From the NCBI GenBank assembly GCA_013538855.1, contig JABXJS010000139.1, positions 1 to 64,000 of the forward strand: a DNA stretch of 64,000 nucleotides. Reading direction: 5' to 3'. A program made the translations under genes and the position numbers. This document shows, in pieces, positions 43,311 through 51,165 of this stretch. The notes under the pieces were generated by a model. That model was not told the DNA's origin. It made no database searches and was given only the letters and a program-made list of their open reading frames with translations. The DNA is from Herpetosiphonaceae bacterium. GTDB taxonomy: Bacteria > Chloroflexota > Chloroflexia > Chloroflexales > Herpetosiphonaceae. The first letter of the stretch is position 1. Every line of letters begins with the position of its first letter.

Positions 43311-43604
43311 ATGCCCAATCTGCGCTCACGGCGCACGCTTGTTGTGCTTGCCCTGCTCAGCGCCCTGCTCAGCGGCACCCTGCTCGCTGCTCCGCGCGCT
43401 GGCCTGCACATCGACTGGTGGACGGTCGATGGTGGCGGCGGCACAAGCTCCAGCGGTGCGCTTACGCTCCAGTCCACCAGCGGCCAGCCCGACGCCGGAA
43501 CGCTCAGCGGCGGATCGCTCACGCTCCAGGGCGGCTTCTGGGCCGCTGGCCAGCCCACCAGCGCCACCAGCTTCAGCATCTATCTGCCCACAATCCAGCG
43601 CTAA
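43311..43604 (+). CDS. small secreted protein with C-terminal YLPTIQR motif
   Basis: A 97-residue protein: signal peptide (about residues 1-27), the SGQPDAGTLSGGSLTLQGGFW element that recurs in secreted proteins of Chloroflexota and Planctomycetota, a short Ser/Thr linker and the end TSFSIYLPTIQR. The ending matches the beta-propeller protein at 7873 (TSFQLYLPALLR). AAAAGGAG precedes the ATG. Its role outside the cell is unknown. Confidence 0.72.
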   Translation: MPNLRSRRTLVVLALLSALLSGTLLAAPRAGLHIDWWTVDGGGGTSSSGALTLQSTSGQPDAGTLSGGSLTLQGGFWAAGQPTSATSFSIYLPTIQR

Positions 43605-43610
43605 ACGCCG

Positions 43611-43661
43611 TCGCGCCCACGTCAGCAGCGTGTGACGCAGGCGCTCGCTCAGTGTTTTTTT
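43611..43661 (+). terminator. probable rho-independent terminator
   Basis: An imperfect stem (GCGCCCACGTCA with TGACGCAGGCGC, two mismatches) is followed after a short gap by seven T residues at about 43654-43660. It lies just after the small secreted protein gene. Confidence 0.5.
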
Positions 43662-43663
43662 GA

Positions 43664-43741
43664 AAAAGAATCGCCTGCGCTCGCCTGATCACAGCTCAGA
43701 CGGCAGGGCCAGCCCGTGCCGCGCCCCGCGCGCAGGCCGCG
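43664..43741. repeat. 78-bp direct repeat, copy A
   Basis: Matches 46075-46152 at 74 of 78 positions; all four differences are transitions with G or C in this copy. The two copies have the same orientation and bracket the arsenic-type operon. Confidence 0.9.
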
Positions 43742-43782
43742 ATTGCCCCGTGATCGCGCAGCGCACTCCAGCGCAGCTCCTG

Positions 43783-44508
43783 CTAGCCACGACCTGACCG
43801 CAGCATCTGTGCGTACTCGTAGGGCATCGTTGTGGCCTCGATAGCCTGCGCAGCTCGCTCCACAGCGTAGGCCACGCGGATGAACTCAACCTGGAGGTCA
43901 CGTGCACGCGCCCGCAGCACCACATAGCATGCGCGTGGATCACCATCCTTCGGCTTGCCCACGCTGCCAGCGTTGATCACATGCCGCCCGCTCGGCAGCA
44001 CGCGATGGTACGGCAGATGTGTGTGGCCGCAAACTAGCACATCTGCCGCCACAAGATCGAGCAGCCGCTCCAGGCTTGCATCTGGGCGATCTGCGAACAG
44101 ATACTCGTTAATTTTGCGCGGGCTGCCGTGCACCAGCACCACCCGCAGATCGCCGAGCGTATAGGTCAGTTGCTCCGCCAGTGAGCGTAAAAACGCCTTG
44201 TGCTCGGCGCTGGTGTGTGCGTTCGTCCAGGCAATCGAGCGCTTGCCTAGCGCCTCGGCAGCTGCCTCCTTATAGGCACAGCCACAGTCGTCGCTGTTAT
44301 TGCCAACGCCTTGGTCGTAGTTGCCCATAATTGTTGGAATCTCCAGCTCGCGGATAGCAGCCACCACTTCGTTGGGCCATGTGCCATAGCCGACCAGATC
44401 GCCCAAGCACACGCGGTTCGGCAGCTCGCGTGCATCCATATCCGCCAGCACCGCCTCCAGCGCCGGGAGATTAGCATGAATATCGCCAAAGATTGTCAGT
44501 ATGTTCAT
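43783..44508 (-). CDS. calcineurin-like metallophosphoesterase (YfcE/ApaH-like)
   Basis: A 241-residue phosphoesterase with all metal motifs: GDIHAN, GDLVGYG, GNYD, VHGSPR and GHTHLP. The size and spacing fit small phosphodiesterases of the YfcE type. It overlaps the aquaporin gene by four bases and is the last gene of the ArsR-ArsC operon, so it is coexpressed with arsenic-type genes. The natural substrate is unknown. The ATG at 44508 is chosen for the match to the family N-terminus MNILTIFGDIHAN and the AGGCGAG before it. Confidence 0.88.
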   Translation of the reverse strand: MNILTIFGDIHANLPALEAVLADMDARELPNRVCLGDLVGYGTWPNEVVAAIRELEIPTIMGNYDQGVGNNSDDCGCAYKEAAAEALGKRSIAWTNAHTSAEHKAFLRSLAEQLTYTLGDLRVVLVHGSPRKINEYLFADRPDASLERLLDLVAADVLVCGHTHLPYHRVLPSGRHVINAGSVGKPKDGDPRACYVVLRARARDLQVEFIRVAYAVERAAQAIEATTMPYEYAQMLRSGRG

Positions 44509-45173
44509 TGCTCGCCTTTCTGCGGCGCACGAATCGCCTGATATGTCCATGCGCCAAGCAACGCCCCGCCAATCGGGGCCACGAGATAGATCCACTGGTG
44601 CTGCCATATGCCCGCCACCAGCGCTGGCCCAAGCGAGCGTGCCGGGTTCATCGACGCCCCGCTGATCGGGCCGCCCCACAGCGCATCAAGCGCCACCGTG
44701 CCGCCGATTGCCAGCGCTGCCAACTGACCCACAGCGCGTGTATCGGTGGCCACGGCAATAATCACAAACATTAGCAGCGCCGACAGCACCACTTCGGCCA
44801 CAAGCGCCTGACCGACTGTTGCGCTTGGAAGCGTGCTACCGAGGTTGGCCACCGGCCCAAGCATCGCCCGCAAGGTCAAGGCACCGCCAACAGCCCCCAG
44901 CAGCTGGCCGCCGATGTAGAGCGGCACGTCGCGCCAGGCAAAGTGGCGCGTGACCGCAAACGCCAGCGTCACAGCAGGATTGAAGTGCGCGCCTGAGAGA
45001 TGGCCCGTGGCCGCGATCATCACCATAATCACGAGGCCAAAAACAGCAGCCACGCCCACATGCGTCAGCGCACCGCTCGTCGCATTAACCATGATCGCGC
45101 CACAGCCGGCGGTCACCAGCGCATAGGTGCCAATACACTCGGCCGCGGCTCGTCGGGCCAGCATCAGCGTCAT
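44505..45173 (-). CDS. aquaporin (MIP family), probable arsenite-permeable channel
   Basis: A 222-residue six-helix channel with both NPA boxes (HFNPAV, residues 65-67; SMNPAR, residues 176-178). The Arg after the second NPA is kept. It overlaps both neighbours by four bases. Placed between an ArsR-ArsC fusion and no ArsB pump, it fits the AqpS scheme described in Sinorhizobium, where arsenate is reduced inside and arsenite leaves through the channel. A plain water channel is the alternative. Confidence 0.88.
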   Translation of the reverse strand: MTLMLARRAAAECIGTYALVTAGCGAIMVNATSGALTHVGVAAVFGLVIMVMIAATGHLSGAHFNPAVTLAFAVTRHFAWRDVPLYIGGQLLGAVGGALTLRAMLGPVANLGSTLPSATVGQALVAEVVLSALLMFVIIAVATDTRAVGQLAALAIGGTVALDALWGGPISGASMNPARSLGPALVAGIWQHQWIYLVAPIGGALLGAWTYQAIRAPQKGEQ

Positions 45174-45943
45174 ACGCCACCCCGCTTCCTAGCAATTAGT
45201 GTCAGCAAATAGCGCAGCCGTGTGTGCAGCTGAACATACAGCAGCTCAAAGGCGCGCCGCTGATCTTCAGGGTCAGCGATCAGCGCCGGGTCGGCAAAGC
45301 TCCAGTGAATGCGCTCCGGATCGCCTGGAAACACTGGGCATGTCTCGCGCGCACGATCACAGACGGTAATCACATAGTCGAAGGTTTGTCCTGTAAATAG
45401 ACTCAGCTGCTTGGAGGTTTGCCCGCTGGCGTCGATGCCGTGCTGCGCTAAGGTGTGCACCGCCGCTGGATGCACCTGCGTCTGCTCGGTGCCTGCGCTG
45501 AAAACAGCCACCTGATCGCCGCCCAAGTGGCGTAGAATCGCCTCGGCCATCTGCGAGCGGGCGCTGTTATGCGTGCATAGGAACAGCACACGGGTCGGCG
45601 GCTGAGCTGCTACATCCGTCGGTGCCGCCGCCAGCGGGCTGTGGTCGCCAAGCCCTGGGTGCAGTGTCTCGCCGGCAAGCGCATAGACCCGCTCGACATG
45701 GGCAAGGTCCAGACTGTAGTACAAGTCGCGCCCATCGGCGGCGCTGCGCCGCTCGTGCACCAGCGCCCCATCGCGCAGCTGACGCAGATGATACGATACA
45801 AGGTTAAATGGCTTGTGCAGCAGCGTCACCAGCTCGCCAACGCGGTAGTCGCTGCGTGCCAGCGCCTTCGTCAGATTCCAGCGAATGTCATGCGCCAACA
45901 GATGCAAAATTGGTGGGGCCGCCTCAGTAAATCCTGTACTCAT
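45170..45943 (-). CDS. ArsR-ArsC fusion: HTH repressor joined to thioredoxin-type arsenate reductase
   Basis: A 257-residue two-domain protein. Residues 1-95 form an ArsR-type winged helix (VGELVTLLHKPFNLVSYHLRQL). Residues 117-257 form a low-molecular-weight-phosphatase-like ArsC: the CX5R loop is Cys123-Arg129, and further cysteines are Cys195 and Cys202. The spacing 123/195/202 equals the 10/82/89 set of thioredoxin-linked ArsC. The ArsR part has no cysteine, so the usual arsenite site is missing there. ATG 45943 has TTGGAG upstream. First gene of the operon. Confidence 0.88.
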   Translation of the reverse strand: MSTGFTEAAPPILHLLAHDIRWNLTKALARSDYRVGELVTLLHKPFNLVSYHLRQLRDGALVHERRSAADGRDLYYSLDLAHVERVYALAGETLHPGLGDHSPLAAAPTDVAAQPPTRVLFLCTHNSARSQMAEAILRHLGGDQVAVFSAGTEQTQVHPAAVHTLAQHGIDASGQTSKQLSLFTGQTFDYVITVCDRARETCPVFPGDPERIHWSFADPALIADPEDQRRAFELLYVQLHTRLRYLLTLIARKRGGV

Positions 45944-45980
45944 ACAGTACTCCAATACATTTTGTTGCAATTTTATTTGA

Positions 45981-46009
45981 AGTATAACAGGTGACCCAGC
46001 AATAATCAA
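45981..46009 (-). promoter_or_regulatory. sigma-70-type promoter of the arsR-arsC operon
   Basis: On the minus strand TTGATT (46009-46004) and TATACT (45986-45981) are 17 bp apart. The AT-rich leader between 45981 and the start codon contains TTGCAA dyad elements where the repressor could bind. Confidence 0.6.
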
Positions 46010-46021
46010 ACGTGTGATGAG

Positions 46022-46069
46022 CAACAGCAGCGCCCGTGTCATCATACAGTGACACAGGCGCTGCTGTTG
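46022..46069. terminator. 20-bp hairpin upstream of the arsenic-type operon
   Basis: Arms 46022-46041 and 46050-46069 pair at 19 of 20 positions with an 8-base loop. It lies just before the operon promoter on the minus strand and would stop transcription arriving from the pyrophosphatase gene. Confidence 0.6.
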
Positions 46070-46074
46070 TTTGC

Positions 46075-46152
46075 AAAAGAATCGTCTGCGCTCGCCTGAT
46101 CACAGCTCAGACGACAGGGTCAGCCCGTGCCGCGCCCCGCACGCAGGCCGCG
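46075..46152. repeat. 78-bp direct repeat, copy B
   Basis: Second copy of the repeat at 43664-43741 (74/78 identical, A or T at the four differing sites). It lies between the pyrophosphatase end and the arsenic-type operon. Confidence 0.9.
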
Positions 46153-46161
46153 GCACCGGGG

Positions 46162-46183
46162 ACCCAAGGTCGAGACCTTGGGT
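46162..46183 (-). terminator. short hairpin after the pyrophosphatase gene
   Basis: ACCCAAGGT (46162-46170) and ACCTTGGGT (46175-46183) form a 9-bp stem with a 4-base loop, 16 bases beyond the pyrophosphatase stop. Confidence 0.45.
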
Positions 46184-46198
46184 GGGCTGCGGATGGGC

Positions 46199-46735
46199 CT
46201 AGCGCTTGGGCGCGATCTGCTGCTTGTAGAGCGCCATGGCAAACTGGATGCGCTCCTTGGCGGCGGCGGCCCCAACCCAGTCCAGCGGCTCGGTGCGCAC
46301 GCCCTCCAGCTCTTTGTAGACGGTGAAGAAGTGCGTCACCTCGCGCAAAAAGTGCGCCGGAATGTCGGTGTACTCGTGGTAGTCGGCAAAGAACGGGTCG
46401 GCATCGGGCACAGCCAGGATTTTATCGTCTAGCTCGCCGCGGTCGCGCATACGAAACATGCCAATCGGGCGCACCTCGATCAGGCAGCCGGAGAAGGTCG
46501 GCGTGTTGATCAGCACCAGCACGTCGAGCGGGTCGTTGTCGTCGTAGTAGGTCTGCGGGATAAAGCCGTAGTCGCCGGGATAGTGCACCGCCGAGTACAG
46601 CACCCGGTCCAGCTTCAAACAGCCCGAGGCTTTATCTAGCTCGTACTTGTTGCGCGAGCCGCGTGGAATCTCCACAATCGCGTGGATCACATCGGGGGCC
46701 TGCGGCCCTGGATCAATATCGTGCCAAAGATGCAT
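46199..46735 (-). CDS. ppa: inorganic pyrophosphatase, family I
   Basis: A 178-residue soluble pyrophosphatase. EIPRGSRNKYELD, YPGDYGFIPQTYYDDNDPLDVLVL and the RPIGMFRMRD...DDKILAVP segments carry the metal and phosphate ligands of family I. It hydrolyses pyrophosphate from biosynthetic reactions. The ATG at 46735 is preceded by AGGAGG. It stands alone, with repeats on both sides. Confidence 0.95.
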   Translation of the reverse strand: MHLWHDIDPGPQAPDVIHAIVEIPRGSRNKYELDKASGCLKLDRVLYSAVHYPGDYGFIPQTYYDDNDPLDVLVLINTPTFSGCLIEVRPIGMFRMRDRGELDDKILAVPDADPFFADYHEYTDIPAHFLREVTHFFTVYKELEGVRTEPLDWVGAAAAKERIQFAMALYKQQIAPKR

Positions 46736-46777
46736 GGGTATCCTCCTAAACATGGCTTGTCTGGTTTACATGCGCCG

Positions 46778-46835
46778 ACCACGGCCAGATGCGTGCGCGC
46801 ACGGCCTGCGCTTAGCGCTGCGCGCATCCGATCAC
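46778..46835. repeat. 58-bp direct repeat, copy 1, with palindrome
   Basis: Matches 46910-46967 at 54 of 58 positions. Contains the perfect palindrome CGTGCGCGCACG at 46792-46803. Confidence 0.85.
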
Positions 46836-46909
46836 CTGCGCTCGTGTGTGCGCGGACGCCAGCAGGCGCTGTTCAGCCAGCCGCTGCCGCGTCGCCGCCT
46901 CCTGTGCCA

Positions 46910-46967
46910 ACCACGGCCTGCTGCGTGCGCGCACGGCCTGCGCTCTGCGCTGCGCGCATCCGATCAC
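46910..46967. repeat. 58-bp direct repeat, copy 2, with palindrome
   Basis: Second copy, 132 bp downstream of copy 1. The palindrome CGTGCGCGCACG is at 46924-46935. Confidence 0.85.
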
Positions 46968-47068
46968 ATGATATACCACGACAGAGAGCTGCACTGCTCG
47001 CGACGTAGCAGCACGCCTGTGTTTGGGCAGTAGTAGGGGCCAACAAAAGCTGATGAAGGAGCATGGTC

Positions 47069-47500
47069 ATGACATTAAGTAATCTCTTGCACATCCTGGG
47101 AACGTTGGCTACTGGCGCGTTTGTGCTCAGGCTGACGGCGCTGCTGCTAAGCCGACAAGCGAGTAGCCGAACGCCTTCAGTGTGGCTTAGCCTGTACGCG
47201 CTGGGCATATTTCTGACGCTGGCGCTGATCGCGCTAGCAGTGATCATGGACAACAGCGTCATACCGTGGCCGCTGGCGGGCACAATGCTGAGCGGGCTAG
47301 GGTTCATCGCCACCGGCACGCTCATTCTGATCGATGCGCAGCGTGGCAGCATAGAGCACTTTTCTCGCCAGCAGCGGCTGCGCCTCTGGCTCATCTGGGG
47401 ACAGTATCTTATTCTAGGAGCCGTCTGCTGGGCTGGCAAGTTGGACGGGCTGCCGATTCTGCTGGTCACGCTGCTTGGTACGGGGTTGGGCCTCAGTTGA
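47069..47500 (+). CDS. small four-helix membrane protein of unknown function
   Basis: A 143-residue protein with four hydrophobic helices (about residues 5-27, 42-65, 70-90 and 108-138). I do not recognise a family. The second ATG (47069) is chosen because AAGGAG is correctly spaced for it and too close to the first (47063). It is convergent with the large membrane protein at 47535. Confidence 0.55.
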   Translation: MTLSNLLHILGTLATGAFVLRLTALLLSRQASSRTPSVWLSLYALGIFLTLALIALAVIMDNSVIPWPLAGTMLSGLGFIATGTLILIDAQRGSIEHFSRQQRLRLWLIWGQYLILGAVCWAGKLDGLPILLVTLLGTGLGLS

Positions 47501-47534
47501 TAGCTGACTTGACCGTTGTGGGCGCATGGGCTGC

Positions 47535-49895
47535 TCAGCGCTGCACCTCGATTGGCTGCGGCACGCGCCAGACCGGAGCCAGCGCGCCGTCTGGGCTGTG
47601 CAGCGGGACGTAGGTCTGAGTCGCCGGATCAAACAGGCTGACGACCAAAAAGTACGTGCCCGTCGGCGGTGTCAGCGGCACAGCCATGCTGCACGGCAGC
47701 GGCGTCCAGTCCTGCTGGTGCCACTGTGATGGCGCAGGCAGCGTGCCATCGAAAAATACATCGCGCTTTTGCACCGGGTTCCACTGCCCATCGACCAGCG
47801 CCAGCGACCAGACCAGGCCCTCGGCGGCGACGGGGCCGCGGGCGTAGGCCACGCAGTCGAGCGTCGCGCCAGCCTGAAGCGCTGGGTTGAGCAGCGCCAC
47901 CGTCACCTGCGGTGCCGTGATGCTGGTGGTGGTGCTCAGCGGCGGTGGCGGCAGCAGCGTCAAGCTCTGCGCGCCAAGCGCGAGGCTGTCGATGCGCTCT
48001 GGCAGCTCGGCGCTGGGCAGCAGGTAGCGCTGTAGCCCTGGCAGCAGCACGGTTGGCAGCGTCAGCGCCATGGTGCGCACGCTGGAGCCGCTGATCGTCA
48101 GCGGGACGGTGATGTCCGCCTCGTAGAGCTGCGCAGGCGGCGCGGTCCAGATCGGCTGGGCGGAGTAGGTCAGCAGCTGCGGCGTGGGCGCGCGCAGGAT
48201 TGTCGCGTAGGTCGGCGGGCTAGGCTGATCGAGCACCTCATAGAGCAGATGGCGCTCGTCGTCGAAGGTGCGCAGCAGGCGCAGGCCTGGCGCAGCGGCG
48301 AGCTTGGCCTGCCACGCGGGCCAGTTGCTCAGCTCCCAGCGATTAACATTGACGTACTTGATGCCCAGGTCGTGCAGCAGCTTGAGGCTGCTAGAGCTGG
48401 GAAAGTCGCGCAGAATTTCGCGCAGCTCGCTGTACTTCTGCGGCACGATGCTGCTGGCCGAGTTGAGCAGCGGCTGCGGATGGAACAGGGCATAGTAGAC
48501 GTAGCGATTGCGCAGCTGCTCGTCGCTGTTCTCCAGCGGAAACTCCAGCAGCGGCGCTGGCGGCAGCGCAGCCAAGTAGGCATACACGCTGGGCAGCGGC
48601 TCTAGGGCCACGCTGGGATTACCGCGCACTGGGCCGTGCCAGCTATCGGCCAGCGTCAGCGCGAGCAGCAGCAGCGCCACGCCGTAGCGCAGCCGCCGAC
48701 CACGCAGCAGCGCCAGCAGCCCAGCGCAGCCGTAGCCCGCCAGCACGCTGAGGCCGAGCTGAAGCAGCAGCGCCCAGCGCGTTGGCACGCGCACCGCCTC
48801 CAGCAGCGGCACATGCGCATAGAGCAGCGAATAGAGCGGGTTGGGCACGCCAGCGTCGGCGCGCTGCCAGCGCAGCGTTGGCCCCAGCGACCAGATCAGC
48901 ACGCCCAGGCTGAGCAGCACAAACAGCGCATACCAGCGTTTGCGCCAGCCAAGCGCCAGGCTCGCGCCAGCCAGCAGCAGCGTGATCAGCCCCGGCCAGA
49001 GCATATCCTCAACGCCGAAGGGAGCCGTCGTCGCGGAAGCCTGCTGTGGACTCCAGAGCAGGCCCGGCTGATCGCGCACGCCATACAGCGCCAGGCTCGC
49101 GGCGTAGCGCTGGTGGTCGGCGAACGAGCGCGTAAGGCCCAGCTCGTGCTGGGCGCGCAGCGATGGCAGCATGATCGGCGCGATCAGCAGCAGCGCCGCG
49201 AGCAGCGCCGCAGCGATGGTCAGCCAGACCTGGCGCGTGTACATGCGCGCCAGCGCCGCATACGCCAGCAGCACCGCCAGCAGCACCGCCACAAACACCG
49301 CGTGGTACACATCGGCCAGCACCTGCGCCGCCAGCAGCAGCGCCAGCCCCGCCCCCGACAGCCAGCGCTGCCGCCGTGACGGCGTGCGCCGCGCCAGCCG
49401 CACGAGCAGCAGCACCAGCAGCGGCATACAAAAGCCGCTCAGCAGATTGAGGTGCGGCAGATGCGCCATGCGCGCCGTTGAGAACGCAAACAGCACGCCA
49501 GCGCTCAGCGCCGCAGCGCGGCTGCCAGTCAGCGCATCAACGAGCAGCGCCACGCCGACGAAGCTTAGCCCAAACGACAGCAGCAGCGCCAGATTGTACA
49601 CCGTCAGCGGAGCCAGGCCCAGCCAGTAGAACGGCAGCGTCAGCCAGGCCGCCGTGTACAGCGGCTGATACAGCACCAGGCTCTGTGTGTAAGGATAGTT
49701 CGTGGGCGCATTGAGCAGCGGCGTAGCGGAAAATAGCGTGCGCTGAATCCAGCGCAGCGTCCAGATCTGCTGCAGTGCATCGCCAGCATCAACCGAGGTG
49801 CTGGCCGGATGCAGCGACAGCGGATAGAGCAGCACGAGCGTGCACAGCAGGCCAACAGCTGGATAGAGCAGCACAGGACGGCGCAGATTGCGCAT
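47535..49895 (-). CDS. large GT-C-like membrane protein with extracytoplasmic C-terminal domain
   Basis: A 786-residue protein. The first half has about 11 membrane helices with an acidic first loop (SVDAGDALQQIWTLRWIQR), as in GT-C glycosyltransferases that use lipid-linked sugars. The second half (after about residue 410) is soluble and likely outside the membrane, ending in beta-sandwich-like sequence. No specific family is certain. The ATG at 49895 is chosen for spacing from GGAG. It neighbours a cluster of surface-glycan genes. Confidence 0.6.
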   Translation of the reverse strand: MRNLRRPVLLYPAVGLLCTLVLLYPLSLHPASTSVDAGDALQQIWTLRWIQRTLFSATPLLNAPTNYPYTQSLVLYQPLYTAAWLTLPFYWLGLAPLTVYNLALLLSFGLSFVGVALLVDALTGSRAAALSAGVLFAFSTARMAHLPHLNLLSGFCMPLLVLLLVRLARRTPSRRQRWLSGAGLALLLAAQVLADVYHAVFVAVLLAVLLAYAALARMYTRQVWLTIAAALLAALLLIAPIMLPSLRAQHELGLTRSFADHQRYAASLALYGVRDQPGLLWSPQQASATTAPFGVEDMLWPGLITLLLAGASLALGWRKRWYALFVLLSLGVLIWSLGPTLRWQRADAGVPNPLYSLLYAHVPLLEAVRVPTRWALLLQLGLSVLAGYGCAGLLALLRGRRLRYGVALLLLALTLADSWHGPVRGNPSVALEPLPSVYAYLAALPPAPLLEFPLENSDEQLRNRYVYYALFHPQPLLNSASSIVPQKYSELREILRDFPSSSSLKLLHDLGIKYVNVNRWELSNWPAWQAKLAAAPGLRLLRTFDDERHLLYEVLDQPSPPTYATILRAPTPQLLTYSAQPIWTAPPAQLYEADITVPLTISGSSVRTMALTLPTVLLPGLQRYLLPSAELPERIDSLALGAQSLTLLPPPPLSTTTSITAPQVTVALLNPALQAGATLDCVAYARGPVAAEGLVWSLALVDGQWNPVQKRDVFFDGTLPAPSQWHQQDWTPLPCSMAVPLTPPTGTYFLVVSLFDPATQTYVPLHSPDGALAPVWRVPQPIEVQR

Positions 49896-50012
49896 ACACA
49901 ACATCTCTCCAAACTTCAAAAGGACCATTGGTGTGCTCAAGCATAGCTGCTTAGATCGGCGTGGAGAATGAAGCCTGCGCGACAGCGCTCACGCACACCG
50001 CTGATAGACAGC

Positions 50013-51020
50013 TCACTCGCTATCAGATTGCAGATATCGCGGCAGCGTCTGCTGGTCGCCAAAGCGCAGCCACGGCGACGGCTGCTCCAGAATGGACTGC
50101 GAGATGCCCAGCGCTGCCGCTTCGTACTGCACGCGCCAGCGCTGAAACTGCACCCAGGCCGCCTCCGGCGGCTGCTCGATTGGAAAGCCGCTGGCGCGCA
50201 GCTGCTCCACACCGGCCAGAAACTGCGCGTAGCTCAGGCGCGGCGTTGGCAGCGCTTGCGGCGGCGCAAAGTTCGTCAGGCGCACCAGCGCATTCAAGAC
50301 CACGCAGGCCGCCCGTAGGCACTGGCGCGCCTCCGGCGGGGCAAGGCGCGGGGCCAGCGCAATGTACAGATTGGCCGCATCGGCAATGCCCAACAGGCCG
50401 CCGAGCCACGACTGCAGCGGGTCGGGCGAGCGAAACACCAGCAGCCAAGGGTAGCTCACGTGCGACTCGGCGATGTCCGCCGCCCAGGTCTCCCACGCAG
50501 CGAAGAGGCTCGGCAGCGTCGCTAGCGCCTGATCGAGCTGGTGCTGGGCCAGAATCGTCGGCCCCCAGATCGGCACGCCGGTGCGCACACGCAGGGCCGT
50601 GATCATGCCGCTGGCCGCCGCCAGAAACTCCAGCAGCACCGGCACTGGGTGCTGCTCAGCGGCCACGCCGAGCGTAAAAAACGACGAGCCAGCGATATGC
50701 AGGGCGCGCCCTAGCCCGCCATCAACCCAGGGCCAGAACAGCAGCGCAAAGCCTAGCACCAGCAGCAGCATCCAGTCGATCAGAAAGATCAGCACCGAGG
50801 CTGGCCCGAGCAGCGCCAGAATACGATCCTTGCGCGCATAGTCCGCTGTGTGCGCCACCAGCCAGCGAAACAGCACCGGCAGCGGCCGCCAGATCCAAAA
50901 CGCCAGCCGCGATGTGATCGCCCGCGGCAAGATCAGCGCCACAATAATGCTATGCCACGTCAGATAGATCAGCACAAGTCCGGCGCAAAAGCCGAGCCAG
51001 CGTACAACGTCAATCAGCAT
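50013..51020 (-). CDS. membrane protein with potassium-channel-like filter remnant
   Basis: A 335-residue protein with N-terminal helices (about 5-33, 70-100 and 118-140) and a cytoplasmic helical C-terminus. The segment GSSFFTLGVAAEQHPVPVLLEFLAAASGMI resembles the pore region of two-helix potassium channels (S-F-F-T-x-G-Y-G) with the final YG replaced by VA. Whether it conducts ions is open. GGGAGG precedes the ATG. Divergent from the glycan cluster. Confidence 0.5.
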   Translation of the reverse strand: MLIDVVRWLGFCAGLVLIYLTWHSIIVALILPRAITSRLAFWIWRPLPVLFRWLVAHTADYARKDRILALLGPASVLIFLIDWMLLLVLGFALLFWPWVDGGLGRALHIAGSSFFTLGVAAEQHPVPVLLEFLAAASGMITALRVRTGVPIWGPTILAQHQLDQALATLPSLFAAWETWAADIAESHVSYPWLLVFRSPDPLQSWLGGLLGIADAANLYIALAPRLAPPEARQCLRAACVVLNALVRLTNFAPPQALPTPRLSYAQFLAGVEQLRASGFPIEQPPEAAWVQFQRWRVQYEAAALGISQSILEQPSPWLRFGDQQTLPRYLQSDSE

Positions 51021-51076
51021 CAGTGCATCCTCCCGTCGGCAAGCGCCAGCCTTCTTCTTTTAAAAAGTAGCCATTC

Positions 51077-51104
51077 TTGCAAAATCCTACGTTCCCGCTA
51101 TAAT
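51077..51104 (+). promoter_or_regulatory. sigma-70-type promoter of the glycan cluster
   Basis: TTGCAA at 51077-51082 and consensus TATAAT at 51099-51104 are 16 bp apart. A 9-bp hairpin (51127-51135 with 51142-51150) follows in the leader, 15 bases before the first start codon. Confidence 0.7.
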
Positions 51105-51165
51105 GCCGTCTTGATCTGTCAACTCCACGCTGGTCCCTGGCGACCAGCGTTTGTGTGTGTATTGT

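Larger units (their letters stand above)
46736..47068. other. repeat-bearing region upstream of ppa
   Basis: No gene is supported. It contains the two 58-bp repeat copies listed separately and a 70-bp GC-rich spacer between them. It must also contain the ppa promoter, which was not identified. Confidence 0.5.
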
